Counted from the stretch's first letter, positions 51,227-60,310 are shown. The stretch is 64,000 nucleotides of DNA from Paenibacillus sp. YYML68 (GCF_027923405.1 NZ_BQYI01000001.1:3946501-4010500); one strand, 5' to 3'. A program made the numbers and translations. Notes: generated from the letters alone by a model not told the origin.

Positions 51227-52777
51227 TTAATTTACTCCCTGCATACCCACTATTCGATCTATCGCCTCCCTCATCTCCGCCTCCTCCACATCTGAGAAAT
51301 GGAAGTAAGCGCCCCAGCGCGCCTCCTCCGTGCCAGCTTCCTGCACCACCGTCTCTGCCCAGTACACGCCTCTGCGCCGACACGCGTCCCGGTAGGCTAT
51401 ATACGCCTGCTCCGTTCCCCGCCACCAGCCGAACAGATGCAGCCCCGCGTCGCTCGGCACCCATTCGAACCGATCGACAAGCCGATCAGACAGCAGGCCG
51501 GACAGCGCCTCATACCTACGGCTGTATACGCGCTTCATGCGGCGCAGATGACGTTCGTAGCCCCCGCTGGTCATAAAAGCAGCCAGCGCCTGCTGCTCCA
51601 GCGCATTGGCCGGATACGGCTCATACAGTGACTGCCCCATCACGAACGGAGCGACGAGCCGCTCTGGCAGCACGGCATACCCGATCCGTAGGCCCGGCGG
51701 CATCGTCTTCGTGAAGGAGCCGACGTAGATGACGCGTCCGTCCCGATCGAGCACCTGCAGCGGCTCAAGGCTGCGCCCCTTATGGCGGAACTCGCTGTCA
51801 TAGTCATCCTCGACGATGACAGCACCTCGGCGTGCCGCCCACGCGAGCAGCGCCTGCCGTCGCTCCAGACTGAGCACAACACCGGTCGGGAATTGACGGG
51901 AAGGAGTGACGAACAATAGACGTGCGTCCCAATCGGCCGGGACGATGCCCTGTTCATCCAGACTCCCCTCCAGCAGTCGTCCGCCCGCTGCGCGTATGGA
52001 GCGGCGAATACCGGAATAGCCCGGCGTCTCGACAACAGCCGCGTCCCCCTCCTCCAGCATGAGCTGCACAATCAAAGCGATCGCCTGCATCGACCCGTGA
52101 ACGATCGCGACCTGCTCAGCCTTGACGCGCATCCCTCTTGCACGCCCCAGATAAGCCGCAATCGCTTCGCGCAGGCTCAGACTGCCTTGAGCCGTCACTT
52201 GCTGACGGCTGCTCCTCTCATCATCCGTACGGTGCAGCGAAGCACGCACGGACGTATGCATCCATTTGCTCCATTCGGAGTCGGGAAACAAGCTCATGTC
52301 GGTGTGTCCCTTAGAGAAGTCGATCGTCTTCGGACGGCTGGCATGACACGGACTGGCTCCGGTAACTTCAAACACATTAGTAGACAAGGAATCTCCTGTA
52401 CCTCCGGCGACTCCAGCACGCCCGCCAGCTCTCGCAGCATCGCCGTGCAGACGCTCCAGCCTGCTCGCCCAAGCCGTAAGCCGAAGCTCAGGACGAGCCA
52501 TCGGCTCTTCAGCACGACCAACTCCACTCTGATACACAATTACGGTACCTTGACCGACCTTAGAGCTCACATAGCCTTCGGCAGCGAGCGTCTCATATAC
52601 GGCGCTCACCGTTCCGCGCGACAGGGACAGCTGCCCTGCCAGCTCCCTCGTCGACGGTAGCCTCGTCCCTCGGGGCCACACCCCCTCGACGATCCCATCT
52701 TTCAACGCATAATACAGTGCGTCAGATTTCGTTGCATACCGTAGACAATAAGAATCGAATGGAACATGGAACTGCAT
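51227..52777 (-). CDS. MocR-family regulator (GntR HTH fused to aminotransferase-like domain), PdxR-like
   Basis: 516 residues. An N-terminal GntR winged helix (about 20-80, PRGTRLPSTRELAGQLSLSRGTVSAVYETL) is joined by a linker of about 70 residues to a fold-type I aminotransferase domain. The PLP lysine is in GSFTKTMPPGLRIGYAV, with VVETPGYSG and IVEDDYDSEF ahead of it. MocR proteins bind PLP and control vitamin B6, GABA or taurine genes. The divergent gene encodes a pyridoxamine-oxidase-like flavoprotein, the likely target. Direct repeats lie in the 130-base spacer between them. Confidence 0.92.
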   Translation of the reverse strand: MQFHVPFDSYCLRYATKSDALYYALKDGIVEGVWPRGTRLPSTRELAGQLSLSRGTVSAVYETLAAEGYVSSKVGQGTVIVYQSGVGRAEEPMARPELRLTAWASRLERLHGDAARAGGRAGVAGGTGDSLSTNVFEVTGASPCHASRPKTIDFSKGHTDMSLFPDSEWSKWMHTSVRASLHRTDDERSSRQQVTAQGSLSLREAIAAYLGRARGMRVKAEQVAIVHGSMQAIALIVQLMLEEGDAAVVETPGYSGIRRSIRAAGGRLLEGSLDEQGIVPADWDARLLFVTPSRQFPTGVVLSLERRQALLAWAARRGAVIVEDDYDSEFRHKGRSLEPLQVLDRDGRVIYVGSFTKTMPPGLRIGYAVLPERLVAPFVMGQSLYEPYPANALEQQALAAFMTSGGYERHLRRMKRVYSRRYEALSGLLSDRLVDRFEWVPSDAGLHLFGWWRGTEQAYIAYRDACRRRGVYWAETVVQEAGTEEARWGAYFHFSDVEEAEMREAIDRIVGMQGVN

Positions 52778-52791
52778 CGATCACTTCACCT

Positions 52792-52843
52792 CTATAATGG
52801 TCTAATGAAAAACACTATAATTGGATCTTATCATAAGCCAATT
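52792..52843. promoter_or_regulatory. Repeats in the MocR/flavoprotein divergent spacer
   Basis: Two direct repeats, CTATAATGGTCTAA (52792-52805) and CTATAATTGGATCTTA (52815-52830), start 23 bases apart, about two helical turns. An inverted pair AATTGG/CCAATT (52819-52824 and 52838-52843) overlaps the second. MocR regulators commonly bind such direct repeats. Confidence 0.5.
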
Positions 52844-52907
52844 GATTGACTAAGCTACTTGTAGAGCAATTCATACATTGTCTATGAACTGAAGGAGGCT
52901 ATGAACG

Positions 52908-53531
52908 ATGCGAAGAATCGATTCAGCTATTGCGGACCAAGAGGAGCTCGAGCTATTCCTTGCCGATATGAGCTATGGAACGCTGGGCACATGGGGAGAG
53001 GATGGATGGCCGGAGCTGACGCCGCTTAACTTCGTGTACGACGGTGGCTGTATTTATTTTCACGGAAGTCGAATTGGACAGAAGATGTCCAACCTGAAGG
53101 CACAGCCGAGGGTGACGTTCTCCGTCGCCAAGGAGTACGCCATTATTCCGTCCTACTACTTGGACCCGAAGCTCGCCTGCCCCGCGACCGCCTACTTCAA
53201 ATCGGTACTCATCAAGGGCACCGCGCAGCTCGTTAATGAGCTGGAGGAGAAGGCGCTGGCGCTGGCAGCGTTCATGCGCAAGCTGCAGCCTGAGGGCGGC
53301 TATGCGCCGATTGATCCTGCAGACGCAGACTACCTTCCGCAGCTCCGGGCCACGGCTATCGTCAAGATTAACGTAGAGACAATGTCCGCCAAGTTCAAGT
53401 TCGGTCAAAATTTGACCGAACCGAAACGCGAGAGCATCATGGACGGCCTCGCACGGCGGGGCGCGGAGCTCGATCACGAGACGATGGAGCTGATGAGGAA
53501 ATATTGCCCACACCATCGCTCACAGACGTAA
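52908..53531 (+). CDS. Pyridoxamine 5'-phosphate oxidase-like flavin-binding protein
   Basis: 207 residues. A split-barrel fold of the PNPOx-like/NimA type: DMSYGTLGTWGEDGWPELTPLNFVYDGGCIYFHG followed by GQKMSNLKAQPRVTFSV. That domain fills about residues 15-165. The C-terminal KFKFGQNLTEPKRESIMDGL is typical of a subfamily that includes putative FMN-dependent reductases. It is unlikely to be true PdxH. The divergent MocR-type regulator suggests a link with B6 metabolism. AAGGAGG precedes the start. Confidence 0.85.
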   Translation: MRRIDSAIADQEELELFLADMSYGTLGTWGEDGWPELTPLNFVYDGGCIYFHGSRIGQKMSNLKAQPRVTFSVAKEYAIIPSYYLDPKLACPATAYFKSVLIKGTAQLVNELEEKALALAAFMRKLQPEGGYAPIDPADADYLPQLRATAIVKINVETMSAKFKFGQNLTEPKRESIMDGLARRGAELDHETMELMRKYCPHHRSQT

Positions 53532-53629
53532 GCCCTTACATCTGCAGCTGACGCTTTTCAACCCGGACGATAGCCGTTATGCTAGAAGGAATAGATAACG
53601 GGTGGCTACCCGAAGGAGGCGTTAGCCCT

Positions 53630-54574
53630 ATGACGAATGAAGCGCAATGGCAGCACATAACCGCACAGCTTCCCCTGTGGCTCGCCAAGAGCCGCAGCGA
53701 AGCGCAGCATGGCCGTCCGGCCAGCTACATCCCCGAGCTCGCCCACGCCCCGGCAGACGCGCTCGGCGCAGTCATCCTGAGCGCCGACGGACGGAAGCTG
53801 GAGGCTGGAGACAGCAGCTACGTGTTCACGCTGCAGAGCATCTCGAAGGTGTTCACCCTACTGCTTGCGCTCATGGACCAAGGCGAGGAGCGTGTATTCC
53901 GCAAGGTCGGCATGGAGCCGACGGGCGACGATTTCAACTCGATGCTGAAGCTGGAGCTGGTCGAGCCGGGCATTCCGTTCAACCCGCTCATTAACGCGGG
54001 AGCGATTACGGTCACCTCGCTCATTGCCGGACAGACGCCAACGGAGAGAACGAGCCGCGTGCTTGCTTTTTTCCGCGAGCTGACGGGTGACCCGGCCTTG
54101 ACCTACAACGAGACGGTCTATGCTTCGGAGAAAGCAACCGCGCACCGCAACCGTTCGCTCGCTTACTTCCTGAAGGATAACGACGTGCTGGACGCCGATG
54201 TGGAGGAGACGCTGGACGTGTACTTCAAGCATTGCTCGATCGAGGCGGACTGCAGTCACCTGGCACGTCTTGCCCTCGTGCTGGCGCTGAACGGCAAGGA
54301 CCCGCACACCGGGCGTGAGCTCGTGCCGCGCAGATATGTGCAGATCGCGAAGTCGTTCATGATTACGTGCGGCATGTACAACGCGTCGGGCGAATTCGCG
54401 ATACAGGTCGGTCTGCCTGCGAAGAGCGGCGTCGCCGGCGGCATTCTGGCGCTCGTGCCGGGTCGATACGGCATCGGTGTCGTCGGACCGGCGCTGAATG
54501 ACAAGGGCAACAGCGTAGCAGGCGTTCACTTGCTCCGTACGATGTCGGAGGCGATGGACTGGAGCATTTTTTAA
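53630..54574 (+). CDS. glsA: Glutaminase
   Basis: 314 residues from ATG 53630 (AAGGAGG upstream); a longer frame starts at 53579 without a site. It hydrolyses glutamine to glutamate and ammonia through a beta-lactamase-like Ser/Lys mechanism: the S-x-x-K pair is Ser70/Lys73 in QSISKVF. Further family motifs are FNPLINAGAIT, YNETVYASEKATAHRNRSLAYFLK, KSGVAGGILALVPG and GIGVVGPALNDKGNSVAG. Cytoplasmic and monocistronic, between two terminator-bounded units. Confidence 0.95.
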   Translation: MTNEAQWQHITAQLPLWLAKSRSEAQHGRPASYIPELAHAPADALGAVILSADGRKLEAGDSSYVFTLQSISKVFTLLLALMDQGEERVFRKVGMEPTGDDFNSMLKLELVEPGIPFNPLINAGAITVTSLIAGQTPTERTSRVLAFFRELTGDPALTYNETVYASEKATAHRNRSLAYFLKDNDVLDADVEETLDVYFKHCSIEADCSHLARLALVLALNGKDPHTGRELVPRRYVQIAKSFMITCGMYNASGEFAIQVGLPAKSGVAGGILALVPGRYGIGVVGPALNDKGNSVAGVHLLRTMSEAMDWSIF

Positions 54575-54600
54575 CCGATTCATACACGAGCTTACGCAAA

Positions 54601-54640
54601 AAAAGGACAGGAGTCTGCAGCACGCAGCGCCTGTCCTTTT
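54601..54640. terminator. Bidirectional terminator between glsA and kduI
   Basis: An 11-bp perfect stem (AAAAGGACAGG / CCTGTCCTTTT) with an 18-base loop; A-rich on the left and T-rich on the right, so it can stop transcripts from both converging genes. Confidence 0.88.
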
Positions 54641-54659
54641 ACTATTAAATAAGAAGCAA

Positions 54660-55493
54660 TTACTTCAAGTCCTGCATCGCCACATGGTCCATGTCGGAGA
54701 ACTCCTGGTTCTCGCCAGCCATCGCCCAAATGAACGTGTAGTTACTCGTGCCTACGCCGCTGTGAATCGACCAGCTCGGGCTGATGATTGCTTGCTCATT
54801 GCGCACGACTACATGGCGCGTCTCCGTTGGCTCGCCCATCAGATGGAATACGACGCCATCCTCTGGCATATCGAAGTAGAAGTACACCTCGGAGCGGCGG
54901 TTGTGCGTGTGGCAAGGCATCGTGTTCCACATGTTGCCCGGCTTCAGCAGCGTCATACCCATGACGAGCTGGCAGCTTTGCACGCCGTTCTGATGGATGT
55001 ACTTGTAGATGGTGCGCTCGTTCGAGTTCGTGATCGAGCCGAGGTGCGCAGGCTCCGCCTCGCTGATCGCGACCTTCTGCGTCGGATAGTTCTTATGCGC
55101 TGGTGTGGAGCTCAGGTAGAAGCGCGCAGGGTTAGCAGGGTCCTGACTCTTGAAGATCACGTCCTTGTTGCCAAGGCCAACGTACAGGCAATCCTTGCTT
55201 GCCAGCTCATAATCCGTGCCGTCTACGGACACGATACCCGTAGCACCGACATTGATGATGCCGATCTCGCGGCGCTCGAGGAAGAAGTCCGCGCCCATGT
55301 CATGGCGGTCAGCCTCCAGCTTGATTGGGGCAGTCGTTGGAATCGCACCGCCTGTAATGAAGCGGTCGACGTGGCTGTACACGAGCTTCAGCTCGCCTGG
55401 CACGAACAGCTGCTCGATCAGGAACTCTTGGCGAAGACGGTTCGTGTCGTAAGCTTTCACTTCGGTTGGGTTCGTTGCGTAACGGATTTCCAT
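54660..55493 (-). CDS. kduI: 5-dehydro-4-deoxy-D-glucuronate isomerase
   Basis: 277 residues from ATG 55493 (AAGGAGG about 11 bases upstream); the upstream open frame to 55595 is not needed. KduI interconverts 5-keto-4-deoxyuronate and 2,5-diketo-3-deoxygluconate in pectin or glycosaminoglycan breakdown. Two cupin halves are present. The second carries the zinc site in NTMPCHTHNRRSEVYFYFD, with further His near the C-terminus (SIHSGVGTSNYTFIWAM). The neighbouring kduD is not in the window. A 26-base palindrome upstream suggests control by a LacI-family uronate regulator. Confidence 0.95.
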   Translation of the reverse strand: MEIRYATNPTEVKAYDTNRLRQEFLIEQLFVPGELKLVYSHVDRFITGGAIPTTAPIKLEADRHDMGADFFLERREIGIINVGATGIVSVDGTDYELASKDCLYVGLGNKDVIFKSQDPANPARFYLSSTPAHKNYPTQKVAISEAEPAHLGSITNSNERTIYKYIHQNGVQSCQLVMGMTLLKPGNMWNTMPCHTHNRRSEVYFYFDMPEDGVVFHLMGEPTETRHVVVRNEQAIISPSWSIHSGVGTSNYTFIWAMAGENQEFSDMDHVAMQDLK

Positions 55494-55575
55494 AATAGAT
55501 GGGGCCTCCTTGAGATGATGTATATATTTGTACATACAAGCATGGACACGGCAGCAGCTGAACGAGCAGAACAAC

Positions 55576-55601
55576 CTATGATTGAAACGTTTCAATCATA
55601 G
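55576..55601. promoter_or_regulatory. Perfect 26-bp palindromic operator upstream of kduI
   Basis: A perfect inverted repeat centred on TGAAACGTTTCA and extended to ATGATTGAAACGTTTCAATC and one further triplet on either side. The core TTGAAACGTTTCAA with central CG is typical of LacI-family operators such as KdgR of Gram-positive bacteria. It also partly fits a CcpA cre, but the length and symmetry favour a local regulator. It lies 83 bases before kduI. Confidence 0.8.
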
Positions 55602-55734
55602 TCTAAAGCAAATATCAGCCGTACCACACTTCGCACGTATATATCCTAACATAGCAAACGGTCTATGCCAAGATAGCAATTCGTAACAAGTTGTTGTACT
55701 TACAATAGTCGGCCAAGTATATGTAAAAAGCACC

Positions 55735-55763
55735 GTGACGCTCCCGCGGTAAAGTGGTATAAT
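55735..55763 (+). promoter_or_regulatory. Sigma-A promoter of the aminotransferase gene
   Basis: -35 GTGACG (4 of 6), a 17-base spacer, and a perfect -10 TATAAT (55758-55763), 46 bases before the start codon. Confidence 0.7.
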
Positions 55764-55808
55764 ATTGGCTAATGTCAGCGAAGAAAGAAGATGGAAGGAA
55801 TGAAGTTC

Positions 55809-57116
55809 ATGAATCCTCTTGCACAAGGATTGAACGACACGATTAATCAAGAGAACAACCACGTCTACGACATGCTGTCCGAGCTCGGACGCCAGATCTA
55901 TTTCCCGAAGGTCGGCATTCTAAGCCAGTCGGCCGAAGCGAAGGCGAAGGCGAAGAAGTTCAATGCTACGATCGGCACTGCGCTCGAGAACGGCCAGCCG
56001 ATGCACCTGAAGGTGATACAGGATACGCTGAGCGCTTATGAGCCGAAGGACATCTACGAGTACGCGCCGCCTGCGGGTAAGCCAGAGCTGCGCGCTGCTT
56101 GGCGTGCCAAGATGCTGGAGGAGAACCCTTCGCTGCAAGGCAAGAGCGTCGGCAATCCGATCGCTACGAACGCATTGACTCACGGCCTCAGCATTGTCGC
56201 TGACCTGTTCGCAGGAGCTGGTGATGCAGTCGTCATTCCGGATAAAAATTGGGAAAATTACGAGCTCACCTTCGGCATCCGCCGCGGTGCCGAGCTCGTC
56301 TACTACCCGCTATATAATGAAGCGCGCCGCTTCAACGCCGACGGACTGCGCGACGCACTGCTCGCCCAGAAGGATAAGGGCAAGGCGATCGTCGTGCTGA
56401 ACTTCCCGAACAACCCGACCGGCTACTCGCCGGATGCAGAGGAGGGCAAGGCCATCGTTGAAGCGATCCGTGACGCAGCGGAGGCTGGCGTCAATGTTGT
56501 CGCTGTCACCGACGATGCCTACTTCGGCCTCTTCTTCGAGGATTCGCTGCAGGAATCGCTCGCCGGTCAGCTAGCCGATCTCCATCCGCGCGTACTGTCG
56601 ATCAAGATCGACGGCGCGACGAAGGAAGAATATGTGTGGGGCTTCCGCGTCGGCTTCATCACGTACGCTGGACAGAGCGAGACGATGCTCGCCGCACTTG
56701 AGCAGAAGACGATGGGCATTATCCGCGCGACGATCTCGAGCGGACCGCACCCGTCGCAGACGTTCGTGCTGCACGCACTGCAGTCGCCCGAGTTCAAGGC
56801 GCAGAAGGAAGAGAAGTTCAACATCATGAAGGGCCGCGCGAACCGTGTGAAGGCGCTGCTGGACAGCGGCAAGTACGGAGATGTGTGGGAATATTATCCG
56901 TTCAACTCCGGCTACTTCATGTGCCTGAAGCTGAAGACCGTGACCGCCGAGGCGCTCCGCACTCACCTGCTCAACCAGTGCGGTGTAGGTACGATAGCCT
57001 TGGGCGAGACAGATCTTCGCGTCGCCTTCTCCTGCATCGAGGAAGCGAACATCGACGAGCTGTTCGATACGATCTACCAGGGCGTGCTCGATGTGCAGGG
57101 CGTTACAGCGAAGTAA
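55809..57116 (+). CDS. PLP-dependent aminotransferase (class I/II)
   Basis: 435 residues from ATG 55809 (AAGGA nine bases upstream); an in-frame ATG at 55791 is less well placed. Fold-type I: GKPELRAAWRAKM, TNALTHGLSIVADLFAGAGDAVVIPDKNW (PLP-phosphate region), VLNFPNNPTGYSP (substrate/PLP Asn), VTDDAYFGLF (Asp-x-x-Tyr) and the PLP lysine in DGATKEEYVWGFRVGF. Close to the group of large aminotransferases often annotated aromatic or 'LL-DAP-like'; the substrate cannot be assigned. It has its own promoter and terminator. Confidence 0.88.
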   Translation: MNPLAQGLNDTINQENNHVYDMLSELGRQIYFPKVGILSQSAEAKAKAKKFNATIGTALENGQPMHLKVIQDTLSAYEPKDIYEYAPPAGKPELRAAWRAKMLEENPSLQGKSVGNPIATNALTHGLSIVADLFAGAGDAVVIPDKNWENYELTFGIRRGAELVYYPLYNEARRFNADGLRDALLAQKDKGKAIVVLNFPNNPTGYSPDAEEGKAIVEAIRDAAEAGVNVVAVTDDAYFGLFFEDSLQESLAGQLADLHPRVLSIKIDGATKEEYVWGFRVGFITYAGQSETMLAALEQKTMGIIRATISSGPHPSQTFVLHALQSPEFKAQKEEKFNIMKGRANRVKALLDSGKYGDVWEYYPFNSGYFMCLKLKTVTAEALRTHLLNQCGVGTIALGETDLRVAFSCIEEANIDELFDTIYQGVLDVQGVTAK

Positions 57117-57145
57117 GCAAGACGTTACAGGCTGCAATAAGACGA

Positions 57146-57205
57146 AAGCCAAGCACCGACTGCGGCGCACACGATGCGCCTATCAGCCGATGCTTGGCTT
57201 TTTTT
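57146..57205 (+). terminator. Terminator after the aminotransferase gene
   Basis: A long stem with AGCCAAGCA / TGCTTGGCT outer arms and an inner GGCGCA/TGCGCC part, followed by seven T on the plus strand. It also lies just beyond the stop of the small minus-strand gene and may serve both. Confidence 0.9.
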
Positions 57206-57232
57206 CTCACATCTATCATTCATCCATTCCGA

Positions 57233-57397
57233 CTACAACCGTACCGAGCCTTGACCTCGCCTTGATCCGGACCAGCCGTTGCGGTCACTCGAGCTAGGAG
57301 CGGCCAGAGCTGGCGGCTGCCAGCGGTCGTCCTCCTCCAGAAACTCCTCATAATCCTCAATGAACGTATCTGTCATCGGTCCCTGCTTCTGCTCCAT
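57233..57397 (-). CDS. Small acidic hypothetical protein downstream of ilvA
   Basis: 54 residues, unrecognised. It starts at ATG 57397 with GGGGGGAG eight bases upstream. The N-terminal half is strongly acidic and helical (TFIEDYEEFLEEDDRW); the C-terminal half is Pro/Ser/Gly-rich with several Arg and ends GQGSVRL. It lies 37 bases after ilvA on the same strand, so it is probably co-transcribed. The ribosome site and codon pattern support a real gene; no function can be given. Confidence 0.65.
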   Translation of the reverse strand: MEQKQGPMTDTFIEDYEEFLEEDDRWQPPALAAPSSSDRNGWSGSRRGQGSVRL

Positions 57398-57434
57398 AGC
57401 TTCTCCCCCCTCGCTCGTCTGCTTCGCCTATAAT

Positions 57435-58688
57435 CTAGATCAGCAAATTGAACAAATTCGGATCCTTGTTAATCTCAACAACCGATAGTCCCCGCTCCTC
57501 CATACGCCCGATCAGCGGTCCGTAGTCTTCCTTATGCTTCAGCTCGATGCCGACCAGCGCTGGACCGTTCTCCTTGCTCGTCTTCTTCGTATATTCGAAC
57601 CGCGTAATGTCATCGTTAGGCCCGAGCACGAATTCGAGAAATTCGCGGAGCGCACCCGCTCGCTGCGGGAAGTTGACGATGAAGTAATGCTTCAGCCCTT
57701 CGTAGATCAGACTGCGCTCCTTAATTTCCTGCATCCGATCAATGTCGTTGTTGCCGCCGCTGATGATGCATACTACATTTTTACCTGCGATATGCTCTCG
57801 ATACAGATCGAGCGCAGCGACCGACAGCGCGCCGGCTGGCTCGGCGACGATCGCGTTCTCATTGTACAGCTCGAGAATCGTCGTGCACACCTTCCCCTCG
57901 GGAACGACGACAATGTCGTCCACGACCTCGCGCGCAATCTCATAGTTCAGCTCGCCGACCCGCTTCACCGCCGTGCCATCGACGAACTTGTCGATGTTCG
58001 CCAGCGTCACGATGGACCCGGCATCAATCGATTGCCGCATCGAAGGCGCACCAATCGTCTCCACGCCGATGACGCGCGTCGAAGGACTGATGCCCTTCAC
58101 GTAGGTGCCGACGCCCGACATCATGCCGCCGCCGCCGATACCGCCGAATACGAAGTCGACCGGCTCGCGCATGTCAGCCATCAGCTCCATGCCGATCGTC
58201 CCTTGACCGGCAATGACCTGCGGATGGTCGAACGGATGTATGAAGGAGAGCCCTTCCCGTTCCCCGTAGGCGAGCGCCTCGCGCAGCGAGTCGTCGAACG
58301 TATCTCCGGTCAGCACGACCTCGACCTGCTCGCCGCCGAACAGCTTCACCTGCGATATTTTTTGACGTGGCGTCGTCGTTGGCATGAAGATCTTCCCCGG
58401 TATGCCGAGCGCCTTGCAGGAGTACGCCACCCCTTGGGCATGGTTGCCGGCGCTCGCGCATACGACGCCCTTCACCAGCTGCTCCTCGGGCAGCATACGA
58501 ATTCGATAGTACGCACCGCGAATTTTGAACGAGCGAACGACCTGCAGATCCTCGCGCTTCAAGTACACGTTGCAGCCGTACCGCTCAGACAGGATGAAGT
58601 TTTTTTGTAGCGGCGTATGATGGACGACATCCTTCAGCAGATGGCTCGCCAGCATGATGTCCTCCAGCTTGATTCGATTAGATGTCAT
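57435..58688 (-). CDS. ilvA: Threonine dehydratase with C-terminal ACT-like domain
   Basis: 417 residues, the size of the single-regulatory-domain Bacillus form rather than the 510-residue E. coli IlvA. The PLP lysine is Lys55 in VRSFKIRGAY. GNHAQGVAYSCKALG and GGIGGGGMMSG bind the cofactor phosphate. The C-terminal ACT-like part (about 325-417, KHYFIVNFPQRAGALREFLEFVLG) senses isoleucine or valine. It converts threonine to 2-oxobutanoate for isoleucine synthesis. No other ilv genes are adjacent. No T-box leader is visible in the short upstream gap. Confidence 0.94.
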   Translation of the reverse strand: MTSNRIKLEDIMLASHLLKDVVHHTPLQKNFILSERYGCNVYLKREDLQVVRSFKIRGAYYRIRMLPEEQLVKGVVCASAGNHAQGVAYSCKALGIPGKIFMPTTTPRQKISQVKLFGGEQVEVVLTGDTFDDSLREALAYGEREGLSFIHPFDHPQVIAGQGTIGMELMADMREPVDFVFGGIGGGGMMSGVGTYVKGISPSTRVIGVETIGAPSMRQSIDAGSIVTLANIDKFVDGTAVKRVGELNYEIAREVVDDIVVVPEGKVCTTILELYNENAIVAEPAGALSVAALDLYREHIAGKNVVCIISGGNNDIDRMQEIKERSLIYEGLKHYFIVNFPQRAGALREFLEFVLGPNDDITRFEYTKKTSKENGPALVGIELKHKEDYGPLIGRMEERGLSVVEINKDPNLFNLLI

Positions 58689-58736
58689 CGGATATCCTCT
58701 TTGCGCATTTTTCTACTAATTATACACGTCCTCATG

Positions 58737-58798
58737 GAAAAGAACAGCCCTTCCGGACACCGTCCGCATCCGAACGAACGTTCCTGGAAAGGCTGTTC
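58737..58798 (-). terminator. Terminator of the SLH-protein gene
   Basis: A 13-bp stem with one wobble (GAACAGCCCTTCC / GGAAAGGCTGTTC) and a 31-base loop, followed on the minus strand by TTTTCC. It separates the SLH gene from ilvA. Confidence 0.75.
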
Positions 58799-58858
58799 CT
58801 TGTATCCGCGCCGTAACGCTAACCTTTATCATATCTGGACAGCTATCGCTGTCTCTAT

Positions 58859-60133
58859 TTATTTAATAATGATCGTGTGTACAACAGACTGCTTGCCTCT
58901 CAGCTCAACGGTGCGGCCGCTCGTAAGCAGGCTCACATCGCCGGAGATGTACAAGTTCGACGACAGGCTGTAGACCGCAGTCTGCACACCTTCATACACC
59001 GCTTGATTCACCGAGATCGTCGCCAGCTGACCTTGTGAGTTCAGCGTATAGCCGTTCAACGTGCCGTTTACTGTAAAATCAACCGTTTGATCCGGGGCAT
59101 TCACAACGTCTGCACGCTTCGTTACTTCGATGAAGATCGCTTTGCCGTTATATGTGCGGATGAGCACCTCGTCACCGGCCTTCAGCTCAGCGGCACCGAC
59201 TCGCGTGCCATTGCGGAACACGTAGACGCCTCCGTCAAGCTCAATGTTGACGACCGAGCCGTTCGCCGTGCGCACTTGGACGATGTTGCTCGACACAGCG
59301 GCCGTCACACTGCCCTTCACGGCTGCCTGGTCTGGCAGCTGGTTGCCTGTGCGATCGAGCAACGCGGCCAGCTCGGCGCGTGTTACAGGCTGGTTCGGAC
59401 GGAACGTGTTATCCTCGTAGCCGTCGATCAGCTTCTTCTCCAGCGCAACTGCGACATAGCCAACGGCACCCGCTGGAATCTTGTTCTCATCCTTGAACGG
59501 AAGCTGGGCGTTCATTCTCGTCTTCGCCTCGCCCTGCAGCTTGAGCGCCTTCACGAGCAGCGTCGTCGCCCACAGTCGGTCCGCCTCCTTCTCAGGCTGC
59601 ACCGCGAAGTCCGTCTCCGCGAACAAGTCGTTCTCGAGTGCAACTGCGACGTAGCCGACTGCCCACGGATACTTGTCCTTCACCTTCTCGGCATCGGAGA
59701 AATTCAGGTTCGTCTGCTTCGCAGCTGTCGACTCGGCTTGCTCACGCAGTCCCATTAAGCGGACAGCCGCCGTAATGGCTTCGATGCGTGTAATCGTTTT
59801 GCGCGGCTGGAACGTTCCGTCCTCATACCCCTCGAACACTTGCTTGGAGGCAAGGCTTGCTATGTATCTGGCTGCCCACTCTACGTCCTTGCCCTTCAGG
59901 TCGTCGAAGCTCAGCTTAATTTCGATTTTGCCATCCTTCGATTCGAACTTTATGCCTCCTGTGGCACTCGCCGAATTACGCTGATTGTGCTGGCTGCCGG
60001 AGTTTTTCCCCTTATCATGGCTCTTGCCCTTGCGATCATCACTATCAGCCCATGCCGAAGCCGAACCACCAAGCACCATAGCCAGTGTCAATGCGGATAC
60101 AATCGATCTCTTGAAAGCTTTGTTCATGTTCAT
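58859..60133 (-). CDS. S-layer-homology domain protein
   Basis: 424 residues. A signal peptide (1-29, ending ASAWA) is followed by a Lys/His/Ser-rich segment (DDRKGKSHDKGKNSGSQ). Three SLH repeats fill about residues 75-270, with recognisable motifs such as GYEDGTFQPRKTITRIEA, WAVGYVAVALEN and GYEDNTFRPNQPVTRAEL. The C-terminal 150 residues are beta-rich (VNIELDGGVYVFRNGTRVG, VNGTLNGYTLNSQGQ) and of unknown role. It should be attached to the wall through pyruvylated secondary polymers. It is one of two SLH proteins in the window, the other being the giant nucleotidase. Confidence 0.9.
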   Translation of the reverse strand: MNMNKAFKRSIVSALTLAMVLGGSASAWADSDDRKGKSHDKGKNSGSQHNQRNSASATGGIKFESKDGKIEIKLSFDDLKGKDVEWAARYIASLASKQVFEGYEDGTFQPRKTITRIEAITAAVRLMGLREQAESTAAKQTNLNFSDAEKVKDKYPWAVGYVAVALENDLFAETDFAVQPEKEADRLWATTLLVKALKLQGEAKTRMNAQLPFKDENKIPAGAVGYVAVALEKKLIDGYEDNTFRPNQPVTRAELAALLDRTGNQLPDQAAVKGSVTAAVSSNIVQVRTANGSVVNIELDGGVYVFRNGTRVGAAELKAGDEVLIRTYNGKAIFIEVTKRADVVNAPDQTVDFTVNGTLNGYTLNSQGQLATISVNQAVYEGVQTAVYSLSSNLYISGDVSLLTSGRTVELRGKQSVVHTIIIK

Positions 60134-60310
60134 TTCTCCTTCATATGTAGAATAAGTGGATAATGAATCATTGAGAACCTTCGCGAAGTGTTCCTTGATT
60201 TACTACAGGTTTCGGCACTCCACAATTGTTTGCGGGGGTGCACTTACTCAATTTATAAAATAATGGTAGACTTGTTCATAGCCATAAATAAAGGAGAGAT
60301 CAGAAAGCCG

